Below, piece by piece: positions 24,138-32,478 of a stretch of 64,000 nucleotides of DNA. The notes under the pieces were generated by a model. That model did not search any database. It was not told the DNA's origin and was given only the letters and a program-made list of their open reading frames with translations. This stretch comes from Lachnospiraceae bacterium (GTDB lineage: Bacteria > Bacillota > Clostridia > Lachnospirales > Lachnospiraceae): the NCBI GenBank assembly GCA_021153185.1, contig JAGKTY010000004.1, positions 71,031-135,030 on the forward strand, in the 5' to 3' direction. Each line of letters begins with the position of its first letter. Position 1 is the stretch's first letter. The position numbers were made by a program, and so were the translations under genes.

Positions 24138-25292
24138 ATGATGATTACAAACGATGTGAAGTACGTAGGTGTGAACGACCATCAGGTCGATTTGTTTGAA
24201 GGACAGTATGTAGTGCCAAACGGTATGGCATACAATTCTTATGTGATTTTAGATGAAAAGATTGCCGTGCTTGATACGGTTGATACCAATTTTGTGGACG
24301 AGTGGCTTGCCAATGTGGAAGCAGCATTAGAAGGTAAAACACCGGCGTATTTGATCGTTCAGCATATGGAGCCGGATCATTCTGCCGGTATCCTGGCCTT
24401 TTTGGACAAATACCCAAAGGCGACGGTAGTCGGCAATACAAAGATTTTTGCGATGATGGAGCAGTTTTATCAGGTTTCTTTTGACGCAAACAAAAAAGAG
24501 GTTGCAGACAAAGAAGTACTGTCGCTTGGTAAGCATGAGCTAACCTTTGTGTTCGCACCAATGGTACACTGGCCGGAGGTCATGGTCGTATATGACAGCA
24601 CAGATAAGGTGCTGTTCTCGGCTGATGGCTTTGGTAAATTCGGAGCCCTGGATGTCGAGGAGGATTGGGCGTGTGAGGCGAGACGGTATTATTTCGGAAT
24701 TGTCGGAAAATACGGCGCGAAGGTGCAAAGACTTCTGCAGGTCGCATCGACACTTGAAATTGCCGTTATTTGTCCGCTGCACGGTCCTGTATTAACAGGA
24801 GACCTTACACCGTACCTTGAAAAATACGATATCTGGTCATCGTACCGTCCGGAGAGCGAGGGTGTGTTCATCGCATATTCATCGATCTATGGCAATACTA
24901 AAAAAGCAGCAGAATTGCTTGCCGAAAAGCTTTCGCAGAAAGGTTGCCCGAAGGTTGCGATTGCTGACCTTGCGAGAGAGGATATGCCGGAGTGTGTGGA
25001 GGATGCATTCCGTTATGACCGCCTTGTACTTGCATCTGTTACATACAATGCAGATATTTTCCCGTTTATGAAGGCATTCATCAACGATTTGCTTGAGCGC
25101 AACTATCAGAACCGTAAAATCGGTCTGATTGAAAACGGCACTTGGGCACCAATGGCGGCCAAAGTCATGCGCGGAATGCTTGAAAAGAGTAAAGATATCA
25201 CGTTCTGCGAGGAGACTGTTTCAATCAAATCCGGTGTCAATGATGAGGTAGAAGCTGCAATCGACAGACTTGCAGACGAGCTTATGGCATAG
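24138..25292 (+). CDS. fprA: FprA-type A-flavoprotein (oxygen / nitric oxide reductase)
   Basis: A 384-residue flavodiiron protein. The N-terminal metallo-beta-lactamase-like domain carries the diiron ligands in QHMEPDHSAG (HxExDH) and later histidines. From about residue 245 a flavodoxin domain starts with FIAYSSIYGNTKKAAE, which binds FMN. Such proteins reduce oxygen to water or nitric oxide to nitrous oxide, taking electrons from rubredoxin or flavin reductase-rubredoxin; a matching partner is encoded at 62.8 kb. Two ATGs stand at 24138 and 24141; the first is used. Confidence 0.93.
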   Translation: MMITNDVKYVGVNDHQVDLFEGQYVVPNGMAYNSYVILDEKIAVLDTVDTNFVDEWLANVEAALEGKTPAYLIVQHMEPDHSAGILAFLDKYPKATVVGNTKIFAMMEQFYQVSFDANKKEVADKEVLSLGKHELTFVFAPMVHWPEVMVVYDSTDKVLFSADGFGKFGALDVEEDWACEARRYYFGIVGKYGAKVQRLLQVASTLEIAVICPLHGPVLTGDLTPYLEKYDIWSSYRPESEGVFIAYSSIYGNTKKAAELLAEKLSQKGCPKVAIADLAREDMPECVEDAFRYDRLVLASVTYNADIFPFMKAFINDLLERNYQNRKIGLIENGTWAPMAAKVMRGMLEKSKDITFCEETVSIKSGVNDEVEAAIDRLADELMA

Positions 25293-25354
25293 GAGCGCAT
25301 GGCGTTTCATTGACGCAGCATATTACATAATAAGTGTAGGGCTTTGTTTTAGAG

Positions 25355-25398
25355 AGGCTTGCAATGTGGCTGCAAGCATCCTTAAAGCGAAGCCTTTT
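25355..25398 (+). terminator. Possible terminator after fprA
   Basis: AGGCTT (25355-25360) can pair with AAGCCT (25390-25395) before TTTT, and GCTTGCA/TGCAAGC forms an alternative inner hairpin at 25357-25377. The stem is interrupted, so this is a weak call. Confidence 0.35.
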
Positions 25399-25584
25399 CC
25401 ATTCAAGAGGGATTGGTCTGTTATGCTTCTAATGAAGCGTTTGAAAGTTTAATAGTTAAGAAATGTTTAATATTAGACAAAACCACTTACCAGTGATTGG
25501 TAAAAGTGATATAGTGTTGTAAGGTTTTGTTATAAGCGAAGGGAGCCGGATGAAAACGGTTTACAGCATATTTTTGAGGAAGCT

Positions 25585-26331
25585 ATGGAGAACAATGTAG
25601 AAAACAGAGAAAACGGGCTGCCAATTACGGGGTCGGCGGTCGTATACCGATATGAATCCAAAGAGCATTATCTTGTATCGCATTACCGCGGAGAACTGGA
25701 GTTTGCCAAAACCCAGCTTGAAAGACAGCTTGAAACGCTCACGGTAAGGGAAGCGGAGCATTCTTTTGACATGAAAATATTTGGCGGCTTGTTTATTGTA
25801 TCGATTTTATTATTGCCGCTTATGTTTGTACTTTCTATTTGCGGCGTGACGTTTCCGGGGATTGTGGGAGCCCTTTTGCTGATTTGTAATGTTGCGTTTC
25901 AGCTTTATGCGTTCCCGGTTTGTGTTTACCGGATGCTTCGCGCATTTGTCATGATGCAAATGAATAAAAAAACAAAATTGGGTTTGTGGATTGCACGGAA
26001 ATGGAACATTCCGCTGTTTGTGCTCGAGCGGGAGCAATGCGAGAGGCAGCTAAAGAGAATAGAGATGTTTTTACATGACATTGATGAGTATGAGGAAGAT
26101 GTGAAGCTTTTAGAGGATGTCTCATTTGAACCAATCAGGAAGCGCATCGATATGGCTGATATTCATGAGAAGGTCGGTGTGACGAATCCGCGCTATGGCA
26201 GGTTAAATGATGTCATCCGCATTCCGGCAGTGCTGCTTACGATTCTTGCCTACGTAGGAATCGGATATGTGTATTTCCGGATTTATATGGTGATTTATAA
26301 GGAACTTGTGTTTTTGTTTCAGCAAATATAA
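25585..26331 (+). CDS. Coiled-coil membrane protein of unknown function
   Basis: A 248-residue protein. A soluble N-terminus with a helical segment (ELEFAKTQLERQLETL) is followed by two adjacent membrane helices (about 60-105). A charged helical region with EREQCERQLKRIEMFLHDI comes next, and a third hydrophobic segment near the end (about 215-240). The layout of membrane hairpin between coiled coils suggests a membrane-anchored scaffold, but I recognise no family. GAGGAAGC precedes the ATG. An SseB-like gene follows 94 bases later. Confidence 0.65.
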   Translation: MENNVENRENGLPITGSAVVYRYESKEHYLVSHYRGELEFAKTQLERQLETLTVREAEHSFDMKIFGGLFIVSILLLPLMFVLSICGVTFPGIVGALLLICNVAFQLYAFPVCVYRMLRAFVMMQMNKKTKLGLWIARKWNIPLFVLEREQCERQLKRIEMFLHDIDEYEEDVKLLEDVSFEPIRKRIDMADIHEKVGVTNPRYGRLNDVIRIPAVLLTILAYVGIGYVYFRIYMVIYKELVFLFQQI

Positions 26332-26425
26332 GTAGATGTATCATGCTGTCTGTCGGAACGATGATACGCTGAACGTCATTGTTCAAAAAACTGGTATCGA
26401 ATCAAGATAAAAGGAATAAGTGCAA

Positions 26426-26839
26426 ATGCATAAAGATAAGGGATTAATCGGAAATGAAAAAATAGAGCAGTATATCGCGATATTAAAGGAACATAAGGAG
26501 GATGAGGTGCTTGCCGCAATTTTGAGTGCGATCCGGAGACGCATGAAAGAAGGTGGGCAGTTTGTTGTTGCGGTTGAAATGGCAGTAAGCGGCGGTATGA
26601 ACCTTGAGACGAGACAGGTTGGCGGCAAGGGAAACTGGTTTGTCGCTTACACGAGCTTTGAAGAACAGATGCTTGGCGGAAAAGGTGTTATGTCAACCTT
26701 TATGGCGGATATTTCGCAGCTGTTTGATATGGTCATGCAGGATGAGTCAGTGGATGGCGTTCTTTTGAATCCATACAATCTTTCCATCTTGCTGAATAGA
26801 CAGATTATCCAAATCATCCGCGGAGAAGATACAGAATAA
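26426..26839 (+). CDS. SseB-domain protein
   Basis: A 137-residue soluble protein. The order FVVAVEMAVS ... NWFVAYTSFEEQMLGGKG ... DGVLLNPYNLSILLNRQ agrees with the SseB N-terminal domain, seen in small bacterial proteins of poorly known role. The ATG at 26426 has AAGGA about ten bases upstream; a GTG six bases earlier is possible but closer to the ribosome site than usual. It follows the coiled-coil membrane protein and precedes the MATE gene by 54 bases. Confidence 0.7.
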   Translation: MHKDKGLIGNEKIEQYIAILKEHKEDEVLAAILSAIRRRMKEGGQFVVAVEMAVSGGMNLETRQVGGKGNWFVAYTSFEEQMLGGKGVMSTFMADISQLFDMVMQDESVDGVLLNPYNLSILLNRQIIQIIRGEDTE

Positions 26840-26893
26840 AAGGCCGTCAATTTTGTCAGATTTTGTATCAGGCTTGGAAAGGAAAAAGGAATC

Positions 26894-28237
26894 ATGAATC
26901 AATCAAAAAATAAACAATATTTGGTTTCCATCTTAAAAATTGCAGTACCGATTATGCTTGGAAATATCATTAATCAGGTGCAGATGCTTGTCGACAAAGC
27001 ATTTTTGGGTCATGTCAATGATATGTACTTAAGTGCACTCGGAAATGTATCGACACTTCTTTGGACGAGCATGTCTGTATGCTTTTCCCTTTCTATGGGG
27101 GCGTCAATTCTGATCAGCCAAAATGTCGGAGCAGGCAAATCGGAGGAGACGCAGGAGTATGCCGCAGCTACGATGAAATGGGCGAATTTACTGCCGTTTT
27201 TGATTTTTTTGTTTTGGACATTTCTCGGGAAATATGTCCTTATGGCAATGGGACTTTCCCAGACGATTCTTCCGATGTGCGAAGAGTATATGAAATATTA
27301 TGCCCCGATTTTCCTAGTTGTCGGTTTGGAGTCCTCAACGATGGTCATTATGCAGACGTCAAACTACACAAAGCCGATGGCGTTTTATGGAATTGTCAGA
27401 GCAGGCCTTAATGTGATTTTGGACTACATAATGATTTTTGGAAAGTTTGGCTGCCCGGCAATGGGAATCAAGGGCGCGGCGATTGCAACAGCAATTTCGG
27501 AATATGCGGGTGTTGTGTATGCATTCTTTATTTTTTCTACGAGTAAGAAATTATTTACGAGACCAAAATGGTCCTATGTTTGGAGGGCCAAATTCATGCC
27601 GTATTTCCATACGTTAAAGCTCGGGGTAAATTCTGCGCTCGAGGATTTTGCATGGAACTTCGGAAACCTTATGATGATCCGTATACTGAATGCAATCAGC
27701 GAAAAGGCAGCAGGCATTTACTCGATTGTGTTTAGTGTGGAACTTTTGGTCGTTGTCATAGTCGGTGCAATCGGAAATGCGACGATGATTTTATCCGGTG
27801 AAGCGTACGGCGCAAAGGACCGCTACAAATACAAGCATGTATGCATGATTGCCTATTCGCTCACTGTGTGCTGTGCACTTGTGACACTTGGTATCTGCCT
27901 CGCCGTTCCGGAGCAGATTGTGAGGACCTTTACAAACGATGCCACCATCATCCCGATGTGCTGCGGATATTTGATTTTGATGTGTATCAATCTGTACGGA
28001 AAATCTGCAAACATCATTATCGGAAACGGAATCAGAGGCTCAGGGGATACGAGATGGATGTTCTTTACACAGATTTTCGGCACGTTCTTTGTCATTGGAT
28101 GCGCACTTTTGTTTGTTTTTGTGGTCCACCTCGGAATCGCGGGCGTATTCCTTGCGGTCATTGCAGACGAGATTGTGAGAGCGTGCATCAACCTGTGGCA
28201 CTTTAGCGGGATTGCAAGAAAGCTTGAGACTGCATAA
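26894..28237 (+). CDS. MATE family efflux transporter
   Basis: A 447-residue membrane protein with about 12 helices in two similar halves. The N-terminus ILKIAVPIMLGNIINQVQMLVDKAFLG and the later GNGIRGSGDTRWMF region are typical of the MATE / polysaccharide-export superfamily. Such pumps exchange sodium or protons for drugs or metabolites in the cytoplasmic membrane; the substrate cannot be read. AAAGGAAAAAGGA precedes the ATG. A structured RNA region begins about 95 bases downstream. Confidence 0.9.
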   Translation: MNQSKNKQYLVSILKIAVPIMLGNIINQVQMLVDKAFLGHVNDMYLSALGNVSTLLWTSMSVCFSLSMGASILISQNVGAGKSEETQEYAAATMKWANLLPFLIFLFWTFLGKYVLMAMGLSQTILPMCEEYMKYYAPIFLVVGLESSTMVIMQTSNYTKPMAFYGIVRAGLNVILDYIMIFGKFGCPAMGIKGAAIATAISEYAGVVYAFFIFSTSKKLFTRPKWSYVWRAKFMPYFHTLKLGVNSALEDFAWNFGNLMMIRILNAISEKAAGIYSIVFSVELLVVVIVGAIGNATMILSGEAYGAKDRYKYKHVCMIAYSLTVCCALVTLGICLAVPEQIVRTFTNDATIIPMCCGYLILMCINLYGKSANIIIGNGIRGSGDTRWMFFTQIFGTFFVIGCALLFVFVVHLGIAGVFLAVIADEIVRACINLWHFSGIARKLETA

Positions 28238-28332
28238 CCGGTTGGAACTTCCCGGCGGAGTCAGTTTTCAGACAACAGAGGATCAATTGCTCAAAATGTA
28301 TCCGGAGAAGAAAAAGGGGAGCCCTTATATGC

Positions 28333-28570
28333 ATATTAAATTCGTGGCGTGACAGAAAAAGTTGGAAAGTAGCATATTTGCTTGAAAGTGCGATTGTAAT
28401 TTGATCGCACATCGAGTAGGAGTCTGCCTACCCGATTGTAGTGGGATAGTTGTGGGGCCCAAAATGGGTGAAATCGTGAAATAGGCCCCGCGTGAATATT
28501 TCAGTGGAAGTGAGAAGGGAAAAAGTCAACCAATAAACAAGAATGGTTGACAAGCACTTCTTGTTTTTTT
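28333..28570 (+). ncRNA. Structured non-coding RNA (candidate, raiA-motif-like class)
   Basis: No frame is open here, but stems follow each other closely: AGCA/TGCT (28371-28382), GTGCGAT/ATCGCAC (28388-28410), ATCG-GTAGG/CCTAC-CGAT with one mismatch (28411-28436), and GTGGGGCC/GGCCCCGC (28452-28491). The region ends in a terminator at 28536-28570. A stand-alone RNA of roughly 200-240 bases in a clostridial intergenic space recalls the raiA-motif RNA class, but I cannot confirm it by eye. It could also be a leader of bioY, though the terminator and a separate bioY promoter argue against this. No clear promoter was found; it may be read from the MATE gene. The 5' end is approximate. Confidence 0.5.
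28536..28570 (+). terminator. Terminator of the structured RNA
   Basis: AACAAGAA (28536-28543) pairs perfectly with TTCTTGTT (28558-28565), followed by T through 28570. A competing stem, GTCAACC (28525-28531) with GGTTGAC (28545-28551), cannot form at the same time, so the site has a switch-like design. Its loop contains the -35 box of the bioY promoter. Confidence 0.75.
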
Positions 28571-28575
28571 ATAAT
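28547..28575 (+). promoter_or_regulatory. bioY promoter
   Basis: A consensus promoter: TTGACA (28547-28552), 17-bp spacer, TATAAT (28570-28575). The spacer is formed by the terminator arm and T-run of the upstream RNA. Confidence 0.88.
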
Positions 28576-28579
28576 GCAA

Positions 28580-28611
28580 TTGTTAACCGGTGAACATATA
28601 TGCGTTGACAA
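28580..28611 (+). promoter_or_regulatory. BirA operator of bioY
   Basis: TTGTTAACC (28580-28588), 15-base spacer, GTTGACAA (28604-28611). This fits the Gram-positive BirA box (TTGTTAAC, about 15 bases, GTTAACAA) with one change. It lies over the transcription start, so biotin-loaded BirA would block transcription. It also supports the biotin assignment of the next gene. Confidence 0.82.
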
Positions 28612-28746
28612 ACATAGTGTGACTTGTATCAATGAAAGCAAAACGCAAGTGAAAGTCACATGATAGCCGTATTTGAGAACCGAATGTGAGAGTCTTATGA
28701 AAGGCCGAACAAAGGTTAACATAACATTAAAAAGTGAGGAAAAAAC

Positions 28747-29361
28747 ATGACAAAACAAGTTGAAATGACAGCAGAGAACGAACAAATGAAAGCGCCAAGT
28801 GAAGGAGCGAAAGGCGTGAAAGCAAAGGGAAAAATCACAACGAAGGATTTGACTATGATGGCAATGTTTGTTGCACTCATGGCAATCTGTTCCTGGATTA
28901 ACATTCCGTTTACAGTACCATTTACGCTGCAGACATTTGCAATTTTTGCAGCAGTTGCATTTCTTGGTATGAAGCGAGGCACGCTTTCGGTGCTTGTATA
29001 TATCATCCTTGGAGTAATTGGCGTGCCTGTATTTGCAGGCTTTAGCGGCGGCCCTGGTGTCTTGTTTGGAACAACGGGCGGTTACATTATCGGATTTTTG
29101 TTTACAGCATTAATCAGTGGCTTTGTAATAGACCGCTTTGGTAGAAAGATTTGGATCATGGCACTCGGCATGGTGCTTGGACTGGTTGCATGTTATGCAT
29201 TCGGAACGGTCTGGTTTATTGTGCTTTACACAAAAGCAAATGGCGCAATCGGCGCAATGACAGCACTTTCATGGTGCGTATTTCCTTTTATCTTGCCGGA
29301 TCTTGCAAAAATCGCATTGGCAATTGGTTTACATAAAAGTATCGGCCGGTTTGTCAAATGA
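28747..29361 (+). CDS. bioY: Biotin transporter BioY
   Basis: A 204-residue membrane protein with about six helices after a hydrophilic N-terminus of some 35 residues. INIPFTVPFTLQTFAIFAAVAFLGMKRG, VPVFAGFSGGPGVLFGTTGGYIIGF and LPDLAKIALAI are BioY family hallmarks. BioY is the substrate-binding part of an energy-coupling-factor importer in the cytoplasmic membrane; no ECF ATPase genes are nearby, so it probably shares a common energising module. The BirA box upstream predicts induction when biotin is scarce. Its stop overlaps the next gene. Confidence 0.93.
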   Translation: MTKQVEMTAENEQMKAPSEGAKGVKAKGKITTKDLTMMAMFVALMAICSWINIPFTVPFTLQTFAIFAAVAFLGMKRGTLSVLVYIILGVIGVPVFAGFSGGPGVLFGTTGGYIIGFLFTALISGFVIDRFGRKIWIMALGMVLGLVACYAFGTVWFIVLYTKANGAIGAMTALSWCVFPFILPDLAKIALAIGLHKSIGRFVK

Positions 29362-29750
29362 TGGAGAACAAAACGGTCATGCTGCGGCCGCATCATGGTT
29401 TATGCATCCGATTTTTTCAGGGAAAAGGGTACAGCGAAGCGTTTACGGCGCACATGACGAAAGTCATAGCCACGCTGCAGGATGATACAGAGATTAAGCT
29501 TATTACAAACGCCGATGCGATTTGCAGCGCTTGCCCAAACTGGAACGGGGCAGTATGCAGTTCGCAGGAGAAAGTGATTTCATACGATAAGAGCGTTCTT
29601 TCGGCTATCGGAAATCCGGATGGGAAAATGACCTACGGTGTATTTCGGAGGCTGCTTCAGACGCATGTGTTTGATGCTGGGAAATTTGAAGAAATCTGCG
29701 GTGACTGTGCGTGGGGCGCGCTATGCCATAAAAAAGACCATACATTGTAA
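29358..29750 (+). CDS. DUF1284 family protein
   Basis: A 130-residue cysteine-rich soluble protein. The N-terminal LRPHHGLCIRFFQGKGYSEAF is the hallmark of DUF1284. Cysteines occur as CSACPNW and CGDCAWGALC, suggesting a metal or iron-sulfur centre; this is inference. Its ATG overlaps the bioY stop by four bases (ATGA), so it is made together with BioY. Function unknown. Confidence 0.8.
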   Translation: MMENKTVMLRPHHGLCIRFFQGKGYSEAFTAHMTKVIATLQDDTEIKLITNADAICSACPNWNGAVCSSQEKVISYDKSVLSAIGNPDGKMTYGVFRRLLQTHVFDAGKFEEICGDCAWGALCHKKDHTL

Positions 29751-29915
29751 TTTTTATAGAATACAGAATTTTCATCAAGAAGATGACATCAAAAAGCCCG
29801 TTTTTGAAACAATATTTGCCACAAAAGGTAAATATATTTGTTTTCTAAGGTGCATGTGATATATTCCATATATAGAAAATGGAAAGGATTATGTGAGAAA
29901 ATCACTTGGAACCTT

Positions 29916-30563
29916 ATGAAAACAAGAAGGATTTTGATGTCATTTTTTGGTGTCATTATTTGTGGGATGGCTGTAGGATTTTTTAAAATTGCAGCGTTTG
30001 GCGTTGACCCGTTTCAATCGTTTATGAGCGGAGTTGACAAGCTGGTGCCGATTGCATTTGGAACACTGTATGTCATTGTAAACGTGTGCTTGTTATCTTT
30101 TAGCCTTCTGTGCAATCGACATATGATCGGGCTTGCGACGTTCATCAATTTATTTTTGCTTGGATACATCACGCAGTTTTCCTATGCGATTTTGCAGCGG
30201 CTTCTTGGCGCACCGTCCATGCTTGTGAGGGTGATATGTCTTTTGATTGGAATTATCATTATCTGCTTTTCGTCATCGCTTTATATGACAGCGGATCTTG
30301 GTGTGTCAACATATGATGCCGTGGCACTTACGCTCTCTGAAAAATATAAAATAGGGCGCTTTCAATACGTGCGTATTTGCACGGATTTTATCTGTGTAGT
30401 GCTTGGTATCGTGCTTTTTATGCTTGGCGGAGGAAACGTGAAGGAGATTCCGGCATTTGTAGGGCTTGGAACCATTGTGACGGCATTTTTTATGGGACCA
30501 CTTATTGAGGTGTTCAATGTCAAGGTGTCTGGGCCGCTTCTCAACGAGACTACCAGTCAATAA
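29916..30563 (+). CDS. YczE/YyaS/YitT-like membrane protein
   Basis: A 215-residue membrane protein with about five or six helices. The N-terminal MKTRRILMSFFGVIICGMAVGFFKIAAFGVDPFQ and later YMTADLGVSTYDAV contain the paired DLG/GVDP motifs of the YczE family, whose biochemical role is unknown. The ATG at 29916 is used because the family begins this way; a second ATG at 29937 has a better ribosome site (GAAGGA) and cannot be excluded. It ends at a bidirectional terminator. Confidence 0.8.
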   Translation: MKTRRILMSFFGVIICGMAVGFFKIAAFGVDPFQSFMSGVDKLVPIAFGTLYVIVNVCLLSFSLLCNRHMIGLATFINLFLLGYITQFSYAILQRLLGAPSMLVRVICLLIGIIIICFSSSLYMTADLGVSTYDAVALTLSEKYKIGRFQYVRICTDFICVVLGIVLFMLGGGNVKEIPAFVGLGTIVTAFFMGPLIEVFNVKVSGPLLNETTSQ

Positions 30564-30564
30564 A

Positions 30565-30600
30565 AAAACGGTTATCCCCATGATAGAGGATAACCGTTTT
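30565..30600. terminator. Bidirectional terminator
   Basis: AAAACGGTTATCC (30565-30577) pairs perfectly with GGATAACCGTTTT (30588-30600). A-tract and T-tract flank both sides, so it serves the YczE-like gene on the plus strand and the DUF4234 gene on the minus strand. Confidence 0.9.
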
Positions 30601-30618
30601 ATGCACTGTATGATTTTA

Positions 30619-30951
30619 TTAAATCTGAGGTGCTACTTTGTTGTTGATTGCATTCTGGATAATGCAGTAGTTCACGATGCTTAATCCGAAAAGTGCAAGG
30701 ATTAAGAAAAGGATACCTGAGTTACTTGGTGTACCGTTAATCTGGTCAACCTTCTCACCCATTTTGTAATTCCAGTAAAATACGTAGATGCCGCATGTTA
30801 CAATTGTAAGTAAAAATGCAACAATACCGCTGGCAACCGTGCTTCCTGTCATGTCGTTTGTTTCATCTGTCATTTTGACAAACCAGTAAATGCCGTAGAT
30901 ACCGCATGTAACGATTGACAAAACAACACATAATACGATGTTTCTGTTCAT
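30619..30951 (-). CDS. DUF4234 membrane protein
   Basis: A 110-residue protein with three hydrophobic segments. TCGIYGIYWFVKM and TCGIYVFYWNYKM are two copies of the motif that defines DUF4234, placed about 35 residues apart. GGAGGGAATATT precedes the ATG. Function unknown. It is the only minus-strand gene between 4.6 and 35.8 kb and has its own promoter. Confidence 0.85.
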   Translation of the reverse strand: MNRNIVLCVVLSIVTCGIYGIYWFVKMTDETNDMTGSTVASGIVAFLLTIVTCGIYVFYWNYKMGEKVDQINGTPSNSGILFLILALFGLSIVNYCIIQNAINNKVAPQI

Positions 30952-30993
30952 AATATTCCCTCCTGTTTATGATATGCGCATACGCATACGCAT

Positions 30994-31023
30994 AGAATAA
31001 TGCATTTTGACGGATTTTGTCAA
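30994..31023 (-). promoter_or_regulatory. Promoter of the DUF4234 gene
   Basis: On the minus strand TTGACA (31023-31018), 18-bp spacer, TATTCT (30999-30994). The spacer and -35 include the inverted repeat TTGAC...GTCAA. Confidence 0.65.
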
Positions 31024-31074
31024 CAAAAAACGAAAAATAGAAAAGCAAAAAGCAACCCAAAATCGAAATAATAC

Positions 31075-31103
31075 TTGAGAAATCGAGCCATTCGGTGTAA
31101 AAT
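31075..31103 (+). promoter_or_regulatory. hisS promoter
   Basis: TTGAGA (31075-31080), 17-bp spacer, TAAAAT (31098-31103). No T-box was seen in the 80-base leader. Confidence 0.65.
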
Positions 31104-31183
31104 ATATGAGTTGTAGTGGGTTCAAACAGAAATAGAAACGGAGCGAATTTTGAATCCATAGTGTATGTGACAGGAGAAGAAAA

Positions 31184-32446
31184 ATGGCATTAGTAAAAAA
31201 ACCGGTGACAGGTATGAAAGACATCCTGCCGGCAGAGATGCAGATTCGTGATTATGTCATGAATGTCATCAAAGAAAATTATCGGAAATTTGGCTTTACA
31301 CCAATTGAGACACCGTGTGTTGAGCACATCGAGAATCTTTGCTCAAAGCAGGGCGGTGAAAACGAAAAGTTGATTTTTAAGATTATGAAGCGCGGAGAGA
31401 AGTTCAATCTTGCGAATGCCTCGTCAGAGATGGATTTGGCTGATGGCGGACTACGTTATGATTTGACCCTTCCGCTTTCCAGATATTATGCAAATAATGC
31501 AGCAAACCTGCCATCGCCTTTTAAGGCACTTCAGATTGGCAGTGTTTGGCGTGCGGATCGTCCGCAAAAAGGACGTTTCCGCCAGTTCGTGCAGTGTGAC
31601 ATTGATATCCTCGGCGAGCCGACCAATCTTGCTGAAATCGAATTGATTCTGGCGACGACCACCACACTTGGCAAGCTCGGCTTCAAGGGCTTTAAGGTGC
31701 GTATCAATGAGCGCCGCATCCTGAAAGCGATGGCTGCTTATTCAGGCTTTGACGAAGCACAGTTTGATCTCGTATTCATTATTTTGGATAAAATGGACAA
31801 AATCGGAATTGAGGGCGTATCGGAAGAGCTTGTTGCAAATGGCTTTACAAAAGAGGCGACAGAGCGTTATCTTGCACTGTTTACAGGAATGCAGGAGGCC
31901 AAAGACCCGGTCGCATACCTTGCAGACAAGCTTGGCGATTATTTAGAGAGCGGTGTTACAGAAAGCCTTTCGGAGATTATGGACAGCGTGCGCGGTACGG
32001 TCGACACCGATTTTGAAATTGTATTTGACCCAACACTCGTTCGTGGTATGAGCTATTACACAGGAACTATTTTTGAAATTGAGATGGCAGAGTTTGGCTC
32101 ATCTGTTGCAGGCGGCGGCCGTTATGATGAGATGATTGGCAAGTTTACAGGACAAAAGACGCCGGCTTGCGGTTTCTCGATCGGATTTGAGCGTATCGTT
32201 ACGATTCTTCTCGATCAGGGTTTTGTCGTGCCGGGCAGCCAAAAGAAGATTGCATATCTTGTTGAGAAGGGCATGCCTTCAGACAGACTTTGTGAGGTAA
32301 TTAAGGAAGCGCAGCAGGAGCGTGCAGCCGGCAATCAGGTGCTTGTTGTGCGTATGAATAAGAATAAAAAATTCCAAAAGGAGCAGCTTGAAAAGGATGG
32401 CTATGAGGAATTCAAAGATTTTTATAAAGAGGCATTAAAATACTAA
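31184..32446 (+). CDS. hisS: Histidine-tRNA ligase
   Basis: A 420-residue class II synthetase charging tRNA-His. Motif 1 region (FGFTPIETPCVEHIE), motif 2 (SVWRADRPQKGRFRQFVQCDID), the histidine-binding LVRGMSYYTGTIFE and motif 3 (ACGFSIGFERI) are present, followed by the C-terminal anticodon-binding domain. Length is normal. AGGAGA precedes the ATG. It forms an operon with aspS 32 bases downstream. Confidence 0.97.
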   Translation: MALVKKPVTGMKDILPAEMQIRDYVMNVIKENYRKFGFTPIETPCVEHIENLCSKQGGENEKLIFKIMKRGEKFNLANASSEMDLADGGLRYDLTLPLSRYYANNAANLPSPFKALQIGSVWRADRPQKGRFRQFVQCDIDILGEPTNLAEIELILATTTTLGKLGFKGFKVRINERRILKAMAAYSGFDEAQFDLVFIILDKMDKIGIEGVSEELVANGFTKEATERYLALFTGMQEAKDPVAYLADKLGDYLESGVTESLSEIMDSVRGTVDTDFEIVFDPTLVRGMSYYTGTIFEIEMAEFGSSVAGGGRYDEMIGKFTGQKTPACGFSIGFERIVTILLDQGFVVPGSQKKIAYLVEKGMPSDRLCEVIKEAQQERAAGNQVLVVRMNKNKKFQKEQLEKDGYEEFKDFYKEALKY

Positions 32447-32478
32447 ACAGTCGCAGCCGCGGCTATAAGGAGGCAGTT

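Noticed and set aside
28238..28746. Small protein genes between the MATE gene and bioY
   Set aside because: Short frames here lack ribosome sites and overlap the hairpins and regulatory sites.
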